From positions 1,550,001 to 1,614,000 of the forward strand of contig NZ_CP013862.1 of assembly GCF_001307805.1 (NCBI RefSeq): DNA of 64,000 bases, written 5' to 3'. The notes beneath the pieces were generated by a model. It was not told where the DNA came from and made no database searches. It saw only the letters and a list, made by a program, of their open reading frames with translations. This DNA comes from Lentibacillus amyloliquefaciens (GTDB lineage: Bacteria > Bacillota > Bacilli > Bacillales > Amphibacillaceae). Below, in pieces: positions 34,285-42,828 of the stretch (its first letter is position 1; the number at the start of each line of letters is the position of its first letter). The translations under genes and the position numbers were made by a program.

Positions 34285-34719
34285 TCAGTAAACACTGGCA
34301 CATGTTCCAGCTGCCGGTTCATAGTAACAATGATTTTTAAATTGACCGGAAAAAGGTTCACCGTACCATGTTGGAGGACATGGACCATATGGGTTAAAAT
34401 ACCAAAGAGCATATTTCGCCGGGTGTTGTCTCCAATAATTCAAATTCTTTCTTGCTAATCTTTTTTCAGTTGACCGCGCTCTTTGATAAAATACATTACC
34501 TTTTTGGACAGCTTCAAACGAATAATTTCCTCCTTGAACTTGAAAAATGACTTCTCGAATTGTTCTTATATCTCTAAAATCTAAACAATCCGCTTTAGAA
34601 CGGTTAACAATGACATTTCCGACATACAACATTCCTTGTTTTCCTTCACCTACAGCCTCCGCTCTCATCATCCTTGCCATTAAATCAATGTCTGAATCTG
34701 TGTATTTTACGATTGGCAT
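34285..34719 (-). CDS. cwlJ: Spore cortex-lytic enzyme CwlJ
   Basis: 144 residues from ATG 34719 (GGGGTGA upstream), the size of B. subtilis CwlJ (142); an upstream in-frame extension to 34767 is unlikely. A Hydrolase_2 (SleB-type) domain throughout: DLMARMMRAEAVGEGKQGMLYVGNVIVNR, with the catalytic Glu in RAEAVGEG, then IRTIREVIFQ, FYQRARSTEKRLAR, and the C-terminal CPPTWYGEPFSGQFKNHCYYEP. CwlJ cuts cortex peptidoglycan in germination, typically requiring GerQ, which is not in this window. Confidence 0.93.
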   Translation of the reverse strand: MPIVKYTDSDIDLMARMMRAEAVGEGKQGMLYVGNVIVNRSKADCLDFRDIRTIREVIFQVQGGNYSFEAVQKGNVFYQRARSTEKRLARKNLNYWRQHPAKYALWYFNPYGPCPPTWYGEPFSGQFKNHCYYEPAAGTCASVY

Positions 34720-35224
34720 TTTATTCACCCCAAAATATTGTATGAATAAAGCCTGCTTTAGTGTCATTAAATAGGTGTTACTCTCGAGAAGTTCACGGTA
34801 TATTGCTTAATAAGAAAGGCAGGCAGGGCTGAAGGGTAATGAACGCATCTGAGGAAACCACACATATATAAATGTAGTTTGTGAATTTAAAAATAAGATT
34901 AATCGAAATTAACAATCGATGAAAAAGAATTACTAAAGTGGATAGCCAAGAAGCATACTAAGGAATTATAATAAAGAAGCAAGTCTGAGTAGAATTTTAG
35001 GTGTAGTATGAAGACTTTATCTGGTGCCCCGCTCCTTGAATTATATCATAAAGCAAAGGCATTAAACGCCTGTTTGAAAACTTTAAATGTTTGTCAGGCA
35101 TAAGAAAATCTAAGATTGTGTCAATGAGAACCCTGCATTCTAAACCTTCTATCAAAAAAATTATTTAAGCTTTCCAGTCTATTTTGTAGAGCATTTTATC
35201 GAGTAAGGTTACTAAATTCATTAC
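34720..35224. other. Gene-free 500 bp
   Basis: AT-rich, stop codons in all frames, no clear promoter or terminator. Short palindromic GCCTGTTTGAAAAC..GTTTGTCAGGC near 35068-35098. Confidence 0.4.
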
Positions 35225-35485
35225 TTACAAATCTTCCTTTATAAAAAAGAGAACATCGCCATGGACTACTTTGTCACCAACTTTGACCGTTAATGTTTCT
35301 ACTTTCCCACTTGTCCCGGTCAGAACTTGTTTTACATTTCCCCGTTCTGCTCGAATCATTACTAATAATTGCTGTTCGCGAACTTTTTCCCCTGATTCGA
35401 TCTTGATACTTTCCACACTTCCTTTAAGCGGGGCTGTAACAATGTGTTCGTAACCCCAACGTCTTGGAAATACTTCATATTTCAT
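35225..35485 (-). CDS. Biotin/lipoyl-attachment-like domain protein
   Basis: 86 residues from ATG 35485 (AAAGGAGAT about 11 bases upstream); an upstream in-frame start at 35584 lacks a site. The segment GYEHIVTAPLKGSVESIKIESGEKVREQQLLVMIRAE and TGTSGKVETLTVKVGDKVVHGDVLFFI has the two-half sandwich of biotinyl/lipoyl domains, but there is no MKM or DKA modification motif. It may act as a binding or scaffold domain rather than a carrier. Stands alone, divergent from gltC. Confidence 0.65.
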   Translation of the reverse strand: MKYEVFPRRWGYEHIVTAPLKGSVESIKIESGEKVREQQLLVMIRAERGNVKQVLTGTSGKVETLTVKVGDKVVHGDVLFFIKEDL

Positions 35486-35849
35486 TTTAGGTTCATCTCC
35501 TTTATTTAGATTCCCGTGAGTTAGCTTAAAATGCCTGTTTAGCCATAAACCTTCTATTCGATCCGGTTTCGAAACGTTTACCACCTGTTGTCTTGTGAAT
35601 TCTTCATGTTGATAAGACGGGAAAATTCAAGATACTTGTGAAGTGAAATAAATTTTTAAACCTTTTGACGTTGAATGATTTTCAATATAACCGGCCTCCT
35701 TTCACTCCCTGAGGGCTCTTGTTAGTTATTATTATCATTTAATTCCATATTTGCTGTATATTAGTAATTATAAGTTTGCAATTCAATCGAATCAATATAT
35801 AATTTAGATTGAATTAATCAATTATTGATATGAATGGTGGATGATAGTG
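35486..35849. other. Divergent intergenic region upstream of gltC
   Basis: AT-rich from 35730 on, with TTGCAATTCAATCGAATC..TATAATTTAGATTGAATT near 35775-35815, an imperfect dyad of ATTCAATC/GATTGAAT suited to LysR autoregulation. Confidence 0.45.
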
Positions 35850-36752
35850 ATGGAATTACGCCAATTACGCTATTTTATGGAGGTAGCAGAATGGGAACAC
35901 GTTTCCGAAGCAGCTGCCAATTTACATGTTGCCCAGTCAGCCGTAAGCAGGCAAATTGCCAATCTGGAGGGCGAACTTGAAGTCGATTTGTTCAAACGTG
36001 AAGGCCGAAATATTAAATTAACCCAGATCGGAAAAACATTTTATGACTATACAAAGGTTGCCATGGAAGCGATTGACAACGCCACCAAGCAAATAGATGA
36101 ATACCTGGACCCTGAACGCGGAACAATCAAAATCGGCTTTCCGACAAGCTTATCCAGTCATTTGATGCCGAGTGTCATTTCTGCTTTTAAAAATGAATAT
36201 CCGAATGCCAGATTTCAATTGCGCCAGGGCTCGTATCGTTATCTGATCGACTCCGTGAAAAAAGGTGACATACAAGTCGCATTTCTCGGACCGGTCCCTA
36301 AAGATGAACCTGACATAGAATCCCATATTTTATTTTCTGAACAAATAATGGCATTACTGCCGATTAAACACCCTTTTGCCGAAAGAAATGGTGTATCACT
36401 CGCTGATATGAAAAATGATCAATTTGTCAGTTTCCCGGACGGCTATATCCTGAATAAAATAACGATGGATGCCTGCAGACAAGCAGGCTTTAACCCAACG
36501 ATTTCTGCCGAGGGAGAAGATCTTGACGCCATCAAAGGGCTCGTCTCCGCGGGGGTCGGTATCACCTTGTTACCGGAAAGCACATTTCATGAGTCAACGC
36601 CCGGCATGACCGTTAAAATCCCACTCGAACTCCCGGAAGTCAGGCGAACTGTTGGAATCATTAAACCTAAGGAGAAAACACTGTCACCATCCGAAGAAGT
36701 GTTTTATGATTTCGTCAAGCAGTTTTTCTCACGCCTGCAGCAATTTCAATAA
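35850..36752 (+). CDS. gltC: LysR family regulator, GltC-like
   Basis: 300 residues from ATG 35850 (an in-frame ATG at 35841 is also possible). N-terminal winged helix (MELRQLRYFMEVAEWEHVSEAA...AQSAVSRQIANLEGELEVDLF), DPERGTIKIGFPTSLSSHLMPSVISAF and TLLPESTF follow GltC of B. subtilis closely. GltC activates glutamate synthase gltAB in response to 2-oxoglutarate/glutamate. Normally it is divergent from gltA; here gltAB is absent and the neighbour is a lipoyl-like gene, so target genes must be elsewhere or the role has changed. Confidence 0.88.
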   Translation: MELRQLRYFMEVAEWEHVSEAAANLHVAQSAVSRQIANLEGELEVDLFKREGRNIKLTQIGKTFYDYTKVAMEAIDNATKQIDEYLDPERGTIKIGFPTSLSSHLMPSVISAFKNEYPNARFQLRQGSYRYLIDSVKKGDIQVAFLGPVPKDEPDIESHILFSEQIMALLPIKHPFAERNGVSLADMKNDQFVSFPDGYILNKITMDACRQAGFNPTISAEGEDLDAIKGLVSAGVGITLLPESTFHESTPGMTVKIPLELPEVRRTVGIIKPKEKTLSPSEEVFYDFVKQFFSRLQQFQ

Positions 36753-36766
36753 AGTGAATCTTCAAT

Positions 36767-36802
36767 CAGTGGGGGTTTTCTTTCTTCCCCCACTGATTGT
36801 TA
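36767..36802 (+). terminator. Terminator of gltC, part of an interspersed element
   Basis: AATCAGTGGGGG, loop TTTTCTTTCTT, CCCCCACTGATT. The element continues with GAATCGGACATGTAC and is related to 52588-52690, 60368-60470 and 63890-63995. Confidence 0.75.
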
Positions 36803-37237
36803 GATGAACGAATCGGACATGTACTGGCAGCCATCCCCCCACCTAATCTTCATCGTATACGCGAACATTTGAGGCAGTTACATGCGGGAAAAGCTTGTAT
36901 GATTACTGGATTTACGTTTTTCATTTACCCTATTAGACCAGTCAGGAAATATTGACTGGTCTTTTTGAATTTGATAGAAGAACAACACTTAATATCAATG
37001 ATACCCGGTTGATGTTTCCTGTTTTCGGACTGATGTTTCCCATACAACCGTATCCCGACAAGAAGAAGCGGTACCGTACTAAACACCGGGCTCATCCTCA
37101 AACGCCGTGGAAAGCCGTTATGCAGACGTTCATCCTCTGATACGTTTCTCAATTTGCGTCAGTCTGACCATTTTGTCCAATTGTGATTCGCTTCCTAAAA
37201 ATACATTATATTAAACGACATGAAAGGAGTTTTTTTG
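36803..37237. other. Intergenic region with a second terminator
   Basis: AGACCAGTCA/TGACTGGTCTTTTT hairpin at 36935-36966. The following 250 bp hold no gene that I can support; AAAGGAG precedes the amidase. Confidence 0.5.
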
Positions 37238-38029
37238 ATGAAATTATATTTGGATCCGGGACATGGCGGTTCTGACCCCGGTGCACAGGGAAATGGCATG
37301 GATGAAAAAAATATCAACTTGGATATTGCGCGCCGCATCCGTGACATCTTAGCCAGTGACTACAGGAATATTAATGTGCGCATGAGCCGTACAGATGACA
37401 GTACGAAAAACCTGAGTCATCGGACCAATGAAGCGAATACCTGGGGCGCGGACTATTATTTGTCGATTCATTGCAATTCATTTAATGGGAATGCCCAAGG
37501 ATATGAGGACTTTATTCACAGCAGCTTATCCGGTTCATCGACGACCGCACGGTACCAGGATATTATTCACGCGGAAGTGACTGAGGTAAATCAGCTTCGA
37601 AACCGCGGGCAGAAACAAGCGAATTTTCACGTGCTGAGAGAAACAACGATGTCCGCACTCTTAACAGAAAACGGGTTTATCGATAACGCACATGATGCTG
37701 ATTTAATAAAAGACGCTTCATGGCGGCAAACTGTAGCGCAGGGTCATGTAATCGGGTTGGCAAAAGCGTTCAACCTGGCGGAAAAAGAAGACGATGGAAC
37801 ACTGTATAAAGTCATCGCCGGGTCATTCCAATCCAAAGAAAATGCGGAAGACAGGGTAGATGCTCTTCAATCGCAGGGCATCGAATCGTTTGCTTCGGCA
37901 GTCACGATTGAAGGTGAGCAATGGTATCGCGTGCAGGCCGGTGCTTTCTCAGGACGGGAAAATGCCGAGACAAGACTGGCAGCCGTCCATGACGCAGGTA
38001 TTGACGATGCATATATCATGCAGGACTAG
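37238..38029 (+). CDS. Leaderless CwlC-like N-acetylmuramoyl-L-alanine amidase with SPOR repeats
   Basis: 263 residues from ATG 37238 (AAAGGAG upstream; the frame opens at 37220 on a weaker codon). Amidase_3 domain 1-175 (KLYLDPGHGGSDPGAQ, SIHCNSFNG, LLTENGFIDN) with zinc ligands H9, E23-E24 region and H78; SPOR repeats from about 190 (YKVIAGSFQSKENAEDR, YRVQAGAFSGRENAETR). Same size and build as CwlC, which acts in mother-cell lysis after export without a leader. Monocistronic, terminator at 38064-38090. Confidence 0.92.
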   Translation: MKLYLDPGHGGSDPGAQGNGMDEKNINLDIARRIRDILASDYRNINVRMSRTDDSTKNLSHRTNEANTWGADYYLSIHCNSFNGNAQGYEDFIHSSLSGSSTTARYQDIIHAEVTEVNQLRNRGQKQANFHVLRETTMSALLTENGFIDNAHDADLIKDASWRQTVAQGHVIGLAKAFNLAEKEDDGTLYKVIAGSFQSKENAEDRVDALQSQGIESFASAVTIEGEQWYRVQAGAFSGRENAETRLAAVHDAGIDDAYIMQD

Positions 38030-38063
38030 CGGGACAAAGAATCTGCCAATCTTTTCCCATTTC

Positions 38064-38090
38064 AGACCCGGTGGATTGCCGGGTCTTTTG
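38064..38090 (+). terminator. Terminator of the second amidase gene
   Basis: AGACCCGG, loop, CCGGGTCT then TTTT. Confidence 0.75.
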
Positions 38091-38176
38091 CTGTCTAACT
38101 ATTCATCTATTTTTGTGAATTGAATCATATACATCTATAATAGGAATCAGATGACAGTTTTGGGGGCGTTCGGAAA

Positions 38177-39772
38177 ATGTTTAACGGCACATTACTTTTA
38201 ACCAAATTAATCCTGCGCCAGCAGCGGTTCAAGCTTTTCATTTGGCTCGCCGGTCTGATTGGCGTCACATTGGCTGCCGCATCGGCTTATCCGACGATGT
38301 ATCCGGATATGCAGGCGAAACAAGCATTTGCGATAACGATGGAAAACCCTGCCATGATTGCGATGATCGGCATCGGATATGACATGGAAGAATACACAGC
38401 GATCGGCGCTTTATTCGCGAACGAAATGCTGCTGTTCACCGCTATCACCGTAGCCATCATGAATATTCTGCTCGTCACACGGATGACCCGTGCTGATGAA
38501 GAAGACGGGCGGGTTGAAATGATCCGGTCACTTCCGACAGGCCGCCTCGCGTATATGAGTGCTGCAGTTATTGTCATCGTTTTGGCAAATGTGATTCTTG
38601 CTCTTTTCACCGGACTTGGACTGACAGCCCTTGGAATAGACGGCATCGGTATGGAAAGTTCATTTCTGTACGGTTCAATTTTGGCCGGAACCGGTTTGAC
38701 GTTTGCCGGTTTTACGGCAGTTTTCGCTCAACTGGCTGAAACAGCGCGTGGCACCAGCATGCTGGCGTTTGGATCACTGATCGCTGCCTATTTGATGCGG
38801 GCAGTCGGAGATGTGAACAGTGACGTCATTTCCCTTATGTCACCGCTTGGCTGGACTGTCAGAACGAATGTTTTTATCACGGATGACTGGTGGCTAATTT
38901 TTCTCTTTCTCACTCTCACAATTGTTTTAACACTTGTCGCTTTCTGGCTACACGGCATCCGCGACCTTGATGCCGGGTTCATTTCGGCAAAAAGCGGTAG
39001 AATTCATGCATCAACTTTCTTGCAGAAACCATTTGGCCTGATTCTGCACCTGCAGCGCACCAATCTTTTGATTTGGGGCATCTGTTTGTTTCTCTTGAGC
39101 GCGGCGTTCGGTTTCATTCTTGGCGATTTGGAAAAATATTTTTCAGATGTCGCTTTCATTGAAGCCATGCTAGCGGACAATCCCGGCAGCAACATGACCG
39201 ATCAATTCATTTCGCTCTTGATGGCTATTATGGCACTCGTCAGCACTGTACCGGCCGTCATGGGTGTGTTGCATGTTAAAGGGGAAGAAATGAAGCATCG
39301 TTCTGAAAATATATACAGTCGTGCTGTGTCACGGATGCATCTGTTGAGCAATTATCTTATTCTCGCTATTGTGGTAAGTGTCATGATGCAGGCACTCGTG
39401 GCATTGGGGTTATGGTCTGCAGGGTTGAGCGTCATGGATGAACCTTTGGAGCTTGCCACCATCTTTTCGGCTGCATTCGTCTACCTGCCTGCCATGTGGC
39501 TGATCATCGGGCTTGCCATATTGCTGATCGGACTGCTTCCAAAGATAGCGACATTTGTCTGGGCGTATGTATTCTACGGTTTCGTGACAGTTTATATCGG
39601 CGACATGCTCGAACTGCCGGAATGGCTGAATAACCTGTCCGTTTTCGAACATGTCCCACAGCTGCCTGCTGCCGATATGGATTTTGAAAATATCATCTGG
39701 ATAACAGGAATTGCGATTGTGCTGATGGTTACCGGATTTATTGGTTACAGAAGACGGGATTTGGAAGGTTGA
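38177..39772 (+). CDS. ABC exporter permease (TnrB3/tetronasin-resistance type) without adjacent ATPase
   Basis: 531 residues, about 12 membrane segments in two halves, ATG 38177 preceded by GGGGGCG. The ABC-2-like protein (TADEEDGRVEMIRSLPTGRLAY; second half NLLIWGICLFLLSAAFGFILGD...FISLLMAIMALVSTVPAVMGVLHVKGEE) resembles permeases of antibiotic exporters that are usually preceded by an ATPase gene and a TetR gene. Neither is here: the neighbours are an amidase and an S-box. It is either an orphan permease using a remote ATPase or the remains of an operon. Confidence 0.8.
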   Translation: MFNGTLLLTKLILRQQRFKLFIWLAGLIGVTLAAASAYPTMYPDMQAKQAFAITMENPAMIAMIGIGYDMEEYTAIGALFANEMLLFTAITVAIMNILLVTRMTRADEEDGRVEMIRSLPTGRLAYMSAAVIVIVLANVILALFTGLGLTALGIDGIGMESSFLYGSILAGTGLTFAGFTAVFAQLAETARGTSMLAFGSLIAAYLMRAVGDVNSDVISLMSPLGWTVRTNVFITDDWWLIFLFLTLTIVLTLVAFWLHGIRDLDAGFISAKSGRIHASTFLQKPFGLILHLQRTNLLIWGICLFLLSAAFGFILGDLEKYFSDVAFIEAMLADNPGSNMTDQFISLLMAIMALVSTVPAVMGVLHVKGEEMKHRSENIYSRAVSRMHLLSNYLILAIVVSVMMQALVALGLWSAGLSVMDEPLELATIFSAAFVYLPAMWLIIGLAILLIGLLPKIATFVWAYVFYGFVTVYIGDMLELPEWLNNLSVFEHVPQLPAADMDFENIIWITGIAIVLMVTGFIGYRRRDLEG

Positions 39773-39901
39773 GGGGTGATACCTCCTCCCCTGCACAAAA
39801 CCATGAACCAAAAAACTTTGAAAAATCTATTGTACTGTCAGCTTATATCGTGTTAGTATATATAATAATTCCAATAAGATTAATATAGATTAAAACCACT
39901 T

Positions 39902-40024
39902 CTTATCAAGAGAGAGGGAGGGACTGACCCTGTGAACTCTCGGCAACCAGTTTGATGCTGATATTTTCAGATTGAATCAGGTGCCAAATTCAGAGGAATC
40001 CACTAAGATTCCATAGATGAGAAG
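39902..40024 (+). promoter_or_regulatory. SAM-I (S-box) riboswitch upstream of osmC
   Basis: CTTATCAAGAGAG...GGGACTGACCCTGTGAA..TCGGCAACC...CAGGTGCCAAATTC...GATGAGAAG contains the S-box landmarks. The 3' P1 arm GATGAGAAGGG (40016-40026) is complementary to CCCTTCTCATC of the terminator (40055-40065), so anti-terminator pairing is evident. Confidence 0.95.
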
Positions 40025-40052
40025 GGACCGACAAAATGACCTCTCTTTTGTT

Positions 40053-40085
40053 AACCCTTCTCATCGCTGAATGAGAAGGGTTTTT
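40053..40085 (+). terminator. S-box-controlled terminator before osmC
   Basis: AACCCTTCTCAT, loop, ATGAGAAGGG, TTTTT. Confidence 0.9.
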
Positions 40086-40112
40086 AATAACTCAAAAAGG
40101 AGAAATTTTAAA

Positions 40113-40567
40113 ATGGCAAATACGACAGTTAGTGCGAAGACGGTTTTAAAGGACAATCTATTAGTTGAAACAGAATCCAGGGGCATAAAGTTATCGTGGA
40201 TGAACCTGAAAATTTAGGTGGTACAGACCAAGGAATGAATCCGGTCGAACTGTTGCTTTCTTCTCTGGGTGCATGCCAGTCGATTGTTGCCAGAACTTAT
40301 GCCGAAAAATTCGAGGTTGATCTTAAAAACTTTTGGGTCGAATTAGAAGGCGATATTGATTTGGATGGCTTCCTTGGCAAATCGGATGTCCGGCCTGGAT
40401 TTTCCGATATTCGCTATACATTTCATATTGAAACAGACGCCCCGGAAGATAAATTACAGGCATACAAGGAATTTATTGAAGCGCATTGCCCTGTTGGGGA
40501 TAGCATCGCAAATCAGGTTAATCTTGGCTCTTCAAAAGTCGTCATTGAAAACAAGGTGAACAAATAA
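40113..40567 (+). pseudogene. OsmC family protein, frameshifted near the 5' end
   Basis: ATG 40113 (AAAGGAG upstream) starts MANTTVSAKTVLKDNLLVETESRG, then the frame breaks in a GGGG run at 40178-40184; the +1 frame continues HKVIVDEPENLGGTDQGMNPVELLLSSLGACQSIVARTYA, the OsmC/Ohr-fold region with its first Cys (LGACQS) and later second Cys in EAHCPVGDSI. One base is missing (455 nt in all). OsmC proteins reduce peroxides through the Cys pair. Being under an S-box ties it to sulfur metabolism. A sequencing error in the homopolymer is possible. Confidence 0.85.
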
Positions 40568-40905
40568 GCATAAAATAAAAAGGCGTCTGTCTTTCAAACA
40601 GCTATCTCTAATCGGATGGAAATAAGCCGTATCGTGATAAGGTGCGAACTCTAAGTAGTTCACTTGTAGTGAAAACCTTGAAATATCAGTATGGTTATCT
40701 TTGTCTATTAATAAACCAGCTCAGTTAATTGGAACTGAGCTGGTTTATTATAGTTTATTCTCCTTACAAACTCACCTGTTTGCTTAATTTCACTATTATG
40801 TATTGCAAGTTAGTAAACGATCTGATATGCTACATTGTAATACAAGATACATAAACGATTTTGGAAGAACCTTTTTTTGCCCAACTATATTGTATTACAA
40901 AGTAG
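40568..40905. other. Intergenic region with terminator and PadR-type operators
   Basis: AAACCAGCTCAGT/ACTGAGCTGGTTT hairpin at 40711-40755. Near 40831-40900 two related dyads TTGTAATACAA and TTGTATTACAA flank the presumed promoter of the following PadR gene, a good candidate for its operator. Confidence 0.65.
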
Positions 40906-40914
40906 GTGGATGCT

Positions 40915-41247
40915 TTGTCGCTTAGGAGTCAGCTGTTAAAAGGTATATTAGAAGGCTGTATTCTCGCTATAATTTCACGTAAAACGGTGTATGGCTATGA
41001 ATTATCAGTCAAGCTGCAGGATTATGGCCTTACTGTCAGTGAAGGTTCGATCTATCCCGTTCTGCTCCGGCTGCAAAAGGAAAAGCTGATTAGGGGAGAA
41101 ATGAAAAAATCGCCAAGCGGCCCTAATCGGAAATATTATTTCCTTACTGGCGAGGGTGCAAAGGCTCTGGAAGAATTCAAGGGGAATTGGAAAGAAATCA
41201 AAACGCCGGTGGACCGGTTAATGGAAGAGGAGGCATATGATGGATAA
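40915..41247 (+). CDS. PadR family transcriptional regulator (short form)
   Basis: About 110 residues. The frame opens at GTG 40906, but AGGTGG (40904-40909) suits TTG 40915 (LSLRSQLLKGILEGCILAII) better. PadR winged helix with YGYELSVKLQDYGLTVSEGSIYPVLLRLQKEKLIRGE and GPNRKYYFLTGEGAKAL, lacking the C-terminal dimerisation helices of the long form. Overlaps the DUF1129 gene by 11 bp, the frequent PadR-DUF1129 pair. Two TTGTAATACAA-like dyads upstream are likely operators. Confidence 0.88.
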   Translation: MSLRSQLLKGILEGCILAIISRKTVYGYELSVKLQDYGLTVSEGSIYPVLLRLQKEKLIRGEMKKSPSGPNRKYYFLTGEGAKALEEFKGNWKEIKTPVDRLMEEEAYDG

Positions 41248-41914
41248 GAACAAACTGATTGAAGACAATAACCGGAAACGAAAAGAGCTAACGGAAGAAA
41301 ACCGCAAATATTATGAGGATATGCTTATATATTTACGGGTTTCTTATAAGAAATCAGAACAAGAAACAGAAGAAATCCTAACCGAGATGCTGGATCATTT
41401 GCTGGAGGCACAAGCGGAAGGACGATCTGCCGAAGATGTATTTGGAACACAGCCGAAACAGTATGCGGATGAAATTATCGGAGAACTTCCGAAAATAGCC
41501 ACCAAAGAGACAACAGGTCTGATTACAATGGGAATGTTATATTTTCTTGCGGCGAGTACTTTACTCACAGGGGTTATTGATATGATTGCTTTTTATCTGT
41601 TTGATCAGGGTGATTCAGTTAAAGTTATTCATACAGGATCATTTGCTTTGAAAGCCATTATAGCAATAGTGCTTGTTTTTCTGTTTGCCTATGCTGTCAT
41701 CCAATATATTCGCTGGTCCTGTTTTAAAAAGATCAAACGCGTAACCGAATTCATAGGCGCTTGGCTGTTTGGATGTCTGGTGTTTCTCGTTTTTCTCCTG
41801 ATTTACTATGTCATGCCAGCATTCGGTCCGGTTGTGGAGTTTCCGGTCTATGTAAGTCTGTTGGTCGGGGGCGTTCTTGGAATCCTGGGGTGGCTCATCA
41901 GGAAAAGGATTTGA
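41237..41914 (+). CDS. DUF1129-like membrane protein
   Basis: 225 residues; ATG 41237 (or the next ATG) following GAAGAGGAGG within padR. Residues 1-95 are a charged helical cytosolic domain (ENRKYYEDMLIYLRVSYKKSEQETEEILTEMLDHLLEAQAEGRSAEDVFG), then four membrane segments to the C-terminus. PadR-linked membrane proteins of this kind often sense envelope stress; the function here is inferred only from the pair. Confidence 0.78.
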   Translation: MMDKNKLIEDNNRKRKELTEENRKYYEDMLIYLRVSYKKSEQETEEILTEMLDHLLEAQAEGRSAEDVFGTQPKQYADEIIGELPKIATKETTGLITMGMLYFLAASTLLTGVIDMIAFYLFDQGDSVKVIHTGSFALKAIIAIVLVFLFAYAVIQYIRWSCFKKIKRVTEFIGAWLFGCLVFLVFLLIYYVMPAFGPVVEFPVYVSLLVGGVLGILGWLIRKRI

Positions 41915-41993
41915 ATTCGTCTTTAAGACAAAACCTCATTTTATTTAAAAAGATTATCTGTGACCGCACCAATATGTGAAAAAAACCTACGCT

Positions 41994-42043
41994 AAAAAAA
42001 GCCTAATTCCTCAATCCTGTTAGCAGAAAATTAGGCTTTTTTT
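41994..42043. terminator. Bidirectional terminator
   Basis: AAAAAAAGCCTAATT pairs with AATTAGGCTTTTTTT around 20 bases. It ends the DUF1129 operon on the plus strand and contains the end of the truncated gene on the minus strand. Confidence 0.8.
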
Positions 42044-42325
42044 ACTTCTATAAGACCCTGTGAATTCCCAACGTGCTGATACGTATGATTTGTCTACGAT
42101 AGGACCTACTTCAATCGTCATTTTCACATCATCAAAAAACGCGCAACCATCCGTAATGATCCCCTTTAATGCTTCTGAGCCTTTTATTTCATCCGAAATT
42201 TTCCCGTCAGTTCTTGCCTGATGAACCGTGCAGTCAGAAGACGTTATTTCATTGAGTACAGAAATATCCTCATTCCAAGCTTTTACCCATAATTCGTAAA
42301 TCTGCTTTCCATCATAAACCGTCAA
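42020..42325 (-). pseudogene. C-terminally truncated SnoaL/NTF2-like protein
   Basis: 101 residues with the start of an NTF2-like fold: ELWVKAWNEDISVLNEITSSDCTVHQARTDG, GSEALKGIITDGCAFFDDVKMTIEVGPIVDKSYVSARWEFTGSYR. Homologues continue for about 30 residues with the last strands (ITGTDILRIEDGKIVEYW type); here the frame runs into the terminator stem and ends SKKSLIFC. ATG 42325 has GGGAGG upstream. The protein would lack part of its pocket. Confidence 0.6.
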
Positions 42326-42828
42326 ATCAAAATACCTCCCTTGCCTGATTTTATGTTGCTATAGCAGTTCGATAAGGTTTGGTTTTTTTCCTGTTTTTCA
42401 GCAATAAAAGACAAAATCCTTATTAATTCAGCATCGCACCCTTTTAAGGAACAACTTTTATTCATGAATGGATTGTATTATGAAATTCTTTTATTTTTTC
42501 CATGAATCTGTTGTTGCCCTGGCATTTGCTGATTTTGAGCCGTCAAAAGTCATCGCCATTCCACTCCCCAACTGCATGACGACGTTACTTGGAATTGAAG
42601 GGAAGCTATATGGAAAAGACGAGAAATGACCGGCGCCTTCGTAAAAAACTTCTTTCCTAACCGTAATTTTAACACAAATATTCAGAATACCATGAAATTG
42701 TTGATTTGAACGTAATTAGTTCAAAAAAATAGCGTACTAACTTTTGTTTAACTTAGTACGCTAAATACCATGTGATTTTATATTGTTTCCACCGTAAGTG
42801 AACTGCTTAATTCAATCGCCATTTCTTG
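42326..42828. other. Intergenic region with yrrS terminator
   Basis: TAGCGTACTAA/TTAGTACGCTA at 42730-42764 followed on the minus strand by TTTTTTT terminates yrrS. A 49-codon frame at 42480-42629 (plus) has no site and I do not call it. Confidence 0.6.

Noticed and set aside
42480..42629. 49-codon plus-strand frame beginning MKFFYFFHES
   Set aside because: Protein-like in part, but no ribosome binding site and no family recognised.
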